Shown one piece after another: positions 59,615 through 64,000 of a stretch of DNA of 64,000 nucleotides. The first letter of the stretch is position 1; each line of letters begins with the position of its first letter. The stretch lies in assembly GCA_045638525.1 (NCBI GenBank), contig JAZUBQ010000019.1:62001-126000 (forward strand), written 5' to 3'. The notes under the pieces were generated by a model, which searched no databases, had not been told where the DNA came from, and was given only the letters and a program-made list of their open reading frames with translations. The stretch is from SIG452 sp045638525. GTDB lineage: Bacteria; Bacillota; Clostridia; UMGS1840. Both the position numbers and the translations under genes were made by a program.

Positions 59615-60427
59615 TTAAAACGAAACTTCGGCATACAGAGGATAGTGGTCTGAAATCATTTCAACTATTACTTCTTGGTTTATAAATTGAACCGGCTGAT
59701 TGCCGTTTTTGGCAAAAATATAATCAATTTTACGAACAGGATGAAAGGATGGGAACGTGAAAGGGTTTTCTTTGGAAAACGCTTCTGTCATACTTTCATA
59801 AATAAGTTCTAAACGACCGCTGTCAGGCGTGGTATTAAAATCCCCCATCAATAGCATTGGCGTAGCAACCGTTGCACTTTCTTGCAAGAAAGTTTCAACT
59901 GCCAGTTCCTGTTCTTTCGGTTGTCCTCCAAAATGACTCACAAATACTGTCACCTCTTCAGGAACTAACAGAACTGCTTTTAAAAAACAACGGGGTTCCC
60001 GATTGGCATTCTCCATAGGCGGAATCTTTATTATTTCGTATGATTTGATAGGAAACCGAGATAACAAGGCGGTACCGTAGCTCCCTTCTCCGGGAAACTC
60101 CACTGCTTTGGCAAAGGCAAAGTTTTTGTTTGTTTTCTTTGCCAAGATCTCCGCCTGATTGGAATAATAGGGAGACGCTCCTGCTCCGCGCACTTCATTT
60201 AGTGCAATAATATCACAGTCGTACCGGCAAAGCAAATCGGAAATCGGTTCTAAATTCACATTTTGGTACCATTGCTCTATCCGTTGGGAAGCTTTTTCTT
60301 CCTGCAGCAGTCTCTCAGTTAACTCATAACCAAAACACAAAGGGCCGTTAGGACTTTGGTTGAGGTTTACAAGTTCTCTGTAGTCGGCACCGTGACACAT
60401 ATTAAAGGTCATCACTTTCAGTTTCAT
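59615..60427 (-). CDS. Endonuclease/exonuclease/phosphatase (EEP) family protein
   Basis: A metal-dependent phosphodiesterase-fold enzyme of 270 residues from ATG 60427 (MKLKVMTFNMCHG). The EEP motifs are TFNMCHG, IIALNEVRGAG (metal Glu), MGDFNTTPDSG and the final ISDHYPLYAEV with the catalytic His. No signal peptide is present from this start; the longer frame to 60481 runs through the tyrS terminator. Substrates in the family include DNA, lipids and phosphoinositides. It is followed 16 bases later by the P-type ATPase. Confidence 0.88.
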   Translation of the reverse strand: MKLKVMTFNMCHGADYRELVNLNQSPNGPLCFGYELTERLLQEEKASQRIEQWYQNVNLEPISDLLCRYDCDIIALNEVRGAGASPYYSNQAEILAKKTNKNFAFAKAVEFPGEGSYGTALLSRFPIKSYEIIKIPPMENANREPRCFLKAVLLVPEEVTVFVSHFGGQPKEQELAVETFLQESATVATPMLLMGDFNTTPDSGRLELIYESMTEAFSKENPFTFPSFHPVRKIDYIFAKNGNQPVQFINQEVIVEMISDHYPLYAEVSF

Positions 60428-60458
60428 AGAAATACCACTCACAACAAAATAAAAGAGA

Positions 60459-60488
60459 TTCAGGCGCAAAAAATCTTTCACGCCTGAA
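60459..60488 (-). terminator. Terminator of tyrS
   Basis: Perfect 8-bp stem TTCAGGCG/CGCCTGAA with loop of 14 bases, followed on the minus strand by TCTCTTTTATTTT, 21 bases after the tyrS stop codon. Confidence 0.75.
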
Positions 60489-60508
60489 TTTTCTATTTTT
60501 TACTATTC

Positions 60509-61735
60509 TTATCCTTTGATAACAACTTTAAAGAAAGCTTTTTTGCCTTTCTTCACAATAATGAAGCCTTCTTTTTCAAAATCAGCTTTGGTAACATTCA
60601 TCATAGGATCGGTCACCTTGTCATCACCAATAGACAAACCGTTCTGCTGAATCAGTCTTCTTGCTTCCCCCTTGGAAGGAACAATACCGGTATTTGCCAG
60701 TAAATCTAAAACACCAATGGAATCGCCGAAATCTTCGATTTCTTTGGTGGGCATATCAGCAGATACGCCGCCTCCGCTAAATACAGCTTCTGCAGCAGCT
60801 TTCACCTTGTTTGCTTCTTCCTCACCGTGAACCAGCTTGGTCACTTCATAAGCAAGAATTTTCTTTGCCTGATTGAGTTCAGCGCCTTCCCATTGTTCCA
60901 TTTTGCGAATCTCGTCCATGGGAACAAAGGTTAACAGTTTAATACATTTAATAACATCGGCATCGGAAACATTCACCCAATACTGATAGAAATCATAAGG
61001 AGAAGTTTTATTGGGATCCAGCCACACTGCACCGGATGCAGTTTTTCCCATCTTTTTGCCTTCGCTGTTGGTAAGCAGAGTGAAGGTCATGCCGTAAACC
61101 TGTTTCTGGTCTTTTCTACGGCAAAGTTCCAGACCGCCTAAAATGTTGGACCACTGGTCGTCGCCGCCCAGCTCGATTTTACAGTCATATTTTCTGCTTA
61201 ACATCAGAAAATCGTAACTTTGCATCAACATATAGTTGAATTCCAGGAAGGAAAGTCCTTTTTCCAATCTCTGCTTAAAGCATTCTGCCTGAAGCATTTT
61301 GTTAACTGAGAAGCAAGAACCGATATCGCGTAAAAATTCTACATAATTTAAATCCAGAAGCCAGTCCGCATTATTTACCATAATCGCTTTGTCATCGGAG
61401 AAATCCACCACGCTGGAAAGCTGTTTTTTAAAACATTCGCAGTTATGATCGATGGTTTCCTTCGTCATCATCTGACGCATATCAGTTCTGCCGGAGGGGT
61501 CACCGATGTGTCCGGTACCACCACCAACTAAAGCAATCGGCTTATGTCCATGCAACTGCATATGACGCATAACAACCATCTGCAAAAAGTGTCCTACATG
61601 CAAACTATCTGCCGTAGGGTCAAAACCAATATAAAAGGTTACCTTTTCTTTCCCTAATAACTCTCTGATTTCTGCCTCATGTGTAGTCTGAGCAATCAGT
61701 CCTCTTTCTTGTAACACATCAAATACGTTTTCCAT
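60509..61735 (-). CDS. tyrS: Tyrosyl-tRNA synthetase
   Basis: Charges tRNA-Tyr with tyrosine. From ATG 61735 (MENVFDVLQERG) after AGGAAGGG it has 408 residues, the usual length. The class I signature HVGH is in SLHVGHFLQM, KMSKS appears as KKMGKTASG, and tyrosine recognition includes FYIGFDPTADS and QSYDFL. The C-terminal S4-like domain is present (GEARRLIQQNGLSIG). The upstream open frame lies inside ispG. It directly follows ispG (19 bases). No T-box leader precedes it. Confidence 0.97.
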   Translation of the reverse strand: MENVFDVLQERGLIAQTTHEAEIRELLGKEKVTFYIGFDPTADSLHVGHFLQMVVMRHMQLHGHKPIALVGGGTGHIGDPSGRTDMRQMMTKETIDHNCECFKKQLSSVVDFSDDKAIMVNNADWLLDLNYVEFLRDIGSCFSVNKMLQAECFKQRLEKGLSFLEFNYMLMQSYDFLMLSRKYDCKIELGGDDQWSNILGGLELCRRKDQKQVYGMTFTLLTNSEGKKMGKTASGAVWLDPNKTSPYDFYQYWVNVSDADVIKCIKLLTFVPMDEIRKMEQWEGAELNQAKKILAYEVTKLVHGEEEANKVKAAAEAVFSGGGVSADMPTKEIEDFGDSIGVLDLLANTGIVPSKGEARRLIQQNGLSIGDDKVTDPMMNVTKADFEKEGFIIVKKGKKAFFKVVIKG

Positions 61736-61754
61736 TGTTTTTCCCTTCCTTTTC

Positions 61755-62813
61755 TTACATTTGCTCGATTTTATTGAGTAAAGTTTGTACAATTTCACTT
61801 TCGGGGAGTGTTTGGGTGATGTTGGAATTTCCGTTTTCATCCTTTTCAAACAGAACTGCCTTTCCGTCGCCCCCTGCGATGCCAATGTCGCAATCTTTCG
61901 CTTCCCCGGGACCGTTCACCACGCACCCCATCACCGCAACCTTCAGCGGTTTATGTATATGTTTTGTTTTTTCTTTTACTTCTTTTGCCAGAGAAATAAT
62001 ATCAATTTTCGTTCTGCCGCAGGTGGGACAAGCGATGACCTCAACCCATTCTTTTCGCCGTCCTGTAGCTGTTAAAATCGCTTTTGCAGCATCAATTTCT
62101 TCCTCAACCGATTCGGTTAACGATACCCGCAAAGTATCCCCGATGCCGTTTCTGAGCAAGGTACCAATGCCGATAGCGTTTTTGGTTACGCCCCAGATTC
62201 CGCCCCCTGCCTCGGTTACACCTAAGTGCAAGGGATATGGGAACACCTCACTTGCCAGAGTATATGCCTGAATATTTTTTTCCACATCAGATACTTTAAG
62301 TGAAAGCACGATATCGTGAAAATCCAGTTCTTCCAACACTTGAATCTGTTCCTTTGCCGCCTCCATCAAAGCTTCAGGGGTCACTCCCCCATACTTTTCC
62401 AATATGGGTTTCGGCAAAGAACCGCCGTTTACCCCCACACGAATGGGAACCCCACGCTTTTTACAAGCATCCACCACCTGTTTGACACGATCCCTGTCTC
62501 CGATATTGCCCGGATTGATACGAACCTTATCCACCCCTTGTTCTACTGCCTGAATGGCAAGACGGTAATCAAAGTGGATATCTGCAACCAGGGGAATGTG
62601 AATTTGTTCTTTGATTTTACTGATGGCTTTGGCAGCCTCTTCGTCATTGACGGTAGCACGGACAATTTCACAACCGCACTGCTCTAAAGATAAAATTTGT
62701 TTGACCGTCGCTTCCGCATCAGCAGTGGGCGTATTAGTCATTGATTGAATGGCAACCCTTTCTCCGCCACCGATGAAACGGTCTCCAATTTTAACTTTTC
62801 TAACTTGTTTCAT
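61755..62813 (-). CDS. ispG: 4-hydroxy-3-methylbut-2-enyl-diphosphate synthase (flavodoxin)
   Basis: The penultimate enzyme of the MEP isoprenoid pathway, with a 4Fe-4S cluster. I start at ATG 62813 (MKQVRKVKIG), since AGGAG lies six bases upstream; another ATG at 62819 overlaps that ribosome site. It has 352 residues. The N-terminal TIM barrel has QSMTNTPTAD, VADIHFDYRLA and RINPGNIG. The cluster Cys residues are in ACPTCGR and MGCVVNGPGEA. It follows rseP by 12 bases in the conserved dxr-rseP-ispG order. Confidence 0.97.
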   Translation of the reverse strand: MKQVRKVKIGDRFIGGGERVAIQSMTNTPTADAEATVKQILSLEQCGCEIVRATVNDEEAAKAISKIKEQIHIPLVADIHFDYRLAIQAVEQGVDKVRINPGNIGDRDRVKQVVDACKKRGVPIRVGVNGGSLPKPILEKYGGVTPEALMEAAKEQIQVLEELDFHDIVLSLKVSDVEKNIQAYTLASEVFPYPLHLGVTEAGGGIWGVTKNAIGIGTLLRNGIGDTLRVSLTESVEEEIDAAKAILTATGRRKEWVEVIACPTCGRTKIDIISLAKEVKEKTKHIHKPLKVAVMGCVVNGPGEAKDCDIGIAGGDGKAVLFEKDENGNSNITQTLPESEIVQTLLNKIEQM

Positions 62814-62825
62814 AAGCATCTCCTG

Positions 62826-63845
62826 CTATTTCTGAAATAGCCTTATGATATCGTTTTTGGTAATATATAACATAAATACAATCAAAATTGCAAATCCGAT
62901 GAAATGAACGATTCCTTCGTGTTCCGGTTTTAATTTCCTACGGGTAATCATTTCCCACAGGACGAAGACAATACGACCACCATCCAATGCAGGCAAAGGT
63001 AGCAAATTGACTACGCCAAGATTCAAACTGATAAGAAGTGCAATGAAAAGAACGTCATAAATTCCGCTTTTCACTGCTGTGCCGATTTCGTTTACAATGC
63101 CAACAGGGCCTGACATTTGATTAACGGAAACCGATCCGGTAAACATTCCAAAGAAAGATTGATAAGTCATTTTCACAATGGAAAATGCTTCAAAATAAGA
63201 ATAAGAAATCACATTCCAAAGATTTTTTTCCTGTGATTGGCGAATAATACCAAGATAGGAATAATCTCCTTGTACGGTCAACGGCACTTGAAAGGACAAC
63301 TTTTCACCCATTCGGTCAACCGCCACCGAAACTGTCTCTTTTCCTTGCAATGCCATATTCAAATCCAGATGCGTATGGATTCGATTGCCGTCCACAGTGG
63401 TGATGACATCGCCGGGCAAAATTCCGGCTGCTTCAGCTCCCATCCCTTCTTGCAAGGAAGCCACTTCCATCGTGGGTAATACCGAAAGATTCGGATTGAT
63501 TCCGTTGGATAAAACCAATAAAAACAATCCAAGCAACAAATTCATAAACGCACCGGCAAATAACACGATAAACCGTTGCCACGGTTTTTTTCGGGAAAAA
63601 GCCCCTTCACTTTCGGAAGCTTCATCTTCCCCTTCCATTTTGACATAGCCACCCATGGGAATCAAACGTACGGAATACAAAGTATCTCCCCACTGTTTCC
63701 CCCATAATTTGGGTCCCATGCCAATGGCAAACTCATGTACGGTAACGCCAAACAGCTTTGCAGTGATAAAATGACCCAACTCATGAATCAAAATAATCAA
63801 ACCAAAAATCAGTATCACACAAAGGGCTGTTAAAAGTCCGGTCAT
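62826..63845 (-). CDS. rseP: Site-2 protease RseP (RasP)
   Basis: An intramembrane zinc metalloprotease that cleaves anti-sigma factors and signal peptides. From ATG 63845 (MTGLLTALCV) after GGAGGAAATTTG it has 339 residues. The zinc motif HELGH is in the first helix and the metal Asp in LPALDGGRIV. A PDZ domain lies between (AGILPGDVITTVDGN). It sits between dxr and ispG. Confidence 0.96.
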   Translation of the reverse strand: MTGLLTALCVILIFGLIILIHELGHFITAKLFGVTVHEFAIGMGPKLWGKQWGDTLYSVRLIPMGGYVKMEGEDEASESEGAFSRKKPWQRFIVLFAGAFMNLLLGLFLLVLSNGINPNLSVLPTMEVASLQEGMGAEAAGILPGDVITTVDGNRIHTHLDLNMALQGKETVSVAVDRMGEKLSFQVPLTVQGDYSYLGIIRQSQEKNLWNVISYSYFEAFSIVKMTYQSFFGMFTGSVSVNQMSGPVGIVNEIGTAVKSGIYDVLFIALLISLNLGVVNLLPLPALDGGRIVFVLWEMITRRKLKPEHEGIVHFIGFAILIVFMLYITKNDIIRLFQK

Positions 63846-63863
63846 CAAATTTCCTCCAATTCG

Positions 63864-64000
63864 TTAGTTACACTTATCAGACAACAATGCTCTTGCATAA
63901 TTTTTTGCCCAAAGGTCAACAGAAAATACATCTTCCAATGTATAATCTATAATTGCGGTATGCGCCTGCATCGTCTGTTCAATCAATTCCGGGATTTGAG
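63864..64000 (-). CDS. dxr: 1-deoxy-D-xylulose-5-phosphate reductoisomerase, C-terminal end only
   Basis: Only the last 45 codons lie in the window; the rest extends past position 64000. Translation gives QIPELIEQTMQAH, then a stretch ending DLWAKNYARALLSD, the typical dxr end with the conserved Trp-Ala-Arg-like helix. The stop is TAA at 63866-63864. Its position before rseP and ispG fits the dxr-rseP-ispG cluster of the MEP pathway, which strengthens this short match. Confidence 0.85.
   Translation of the reverse strand, partial: QIPELIEQTMQAHTAIIDYTLEDVFSVDLWAKNYARALLSDKCN

Overview
The window is chromosomal DNA of a low-to-moderate GC Gram-positive, very probably a gut-type Clostridia (Bacillota). 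The evidence is class-typical RNA control (tandem glycine riboswitch, TPP riboswitch, T-box), near-consensus sigma-A promoters, strong AGGAGG-type ribosome sites with some TTG/GTG starts, the rpmH-rnpA-yidD-yidC-jag cluster, pyruvate:ferredoxin oxidoreductase, GdpP, and two GH36 alpha-galactosidases. No phage, IS or CRISPR array was seen. Most genes lie on the minus strand; only thiT and the argD-argF-GNAT operon are on the plus strand.

Layout. 1-8.4 kb: truncated nifJ; a glycine-riboswitch-controlled AGCS symporter; an operon of histidine phosphatase, ferritin-VIT1 fusion and D-2-hydroxyacid dehydrogenase; an unusual hairpin array; a small EamA transporter. 8.5-23 kb: first GH36 enzyme; TPP-riboswitch thiT; YitT; a HAD phosphatase; alanine dehydrogenase; a serine hydrolase / esterase / EutH operon; a T-box-controlled XRE-cupin-acyl-CoA synthetase fusion; second GH36 enzyme; a MITE-like repeat. 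23-36 kb: accessory cell-envelope region with YgjV, two lipid kinases on either side of a von Willebrand A lipoprotein, a class II aldolase, a 1278-residue BspA-like leucine-rich-repeat protein, a GNAT-like acyltransferase, an AEC permease and a cupin. 36-47.3 kb: housekeeping run read lepA, hemW, gdpP, rplI, dnaB, tilS, hpt, ftsH, rnhA. 47.5-50.3 kb: arginine genes behind a promoter with ARG-box-like operators. 50.3-53.4 kb: polysaccharide deacetylase, an abundant-looking secreted protein of unknown function behind two strong promoters, a second hairpin array, and tRNA-Thr(CGU). 53.4-56 kb: jag, yidC, yidD, rnpA, rpmH. 56-64 kb: cysteine desulfurase, P-type ATPase, EEP phosphodiesterase, tyrS, ispG, rseP and the 3' end of dxr.

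Main points for follow-up: (1) two intergenic arrays (7.74-7.93 and 53.14-53.29 kb) with one architecture, forward copies of a short core then inverted copies, each gap holding its own mini-hairpin, but unrelated core sequences; (2) a T-box leader on an acyl-CoA synthetase fused to an XRE-cupin regulator; (3) a secreted orphan protein with tandem consensus promoters; (4) a hairpin between the Shine-Dalgarno and start codon of the AEC permease; (5) a decayed copy of the thiT 3' end about 1 kb from thiT; (6) one terminator stem sequence reused at three loci.
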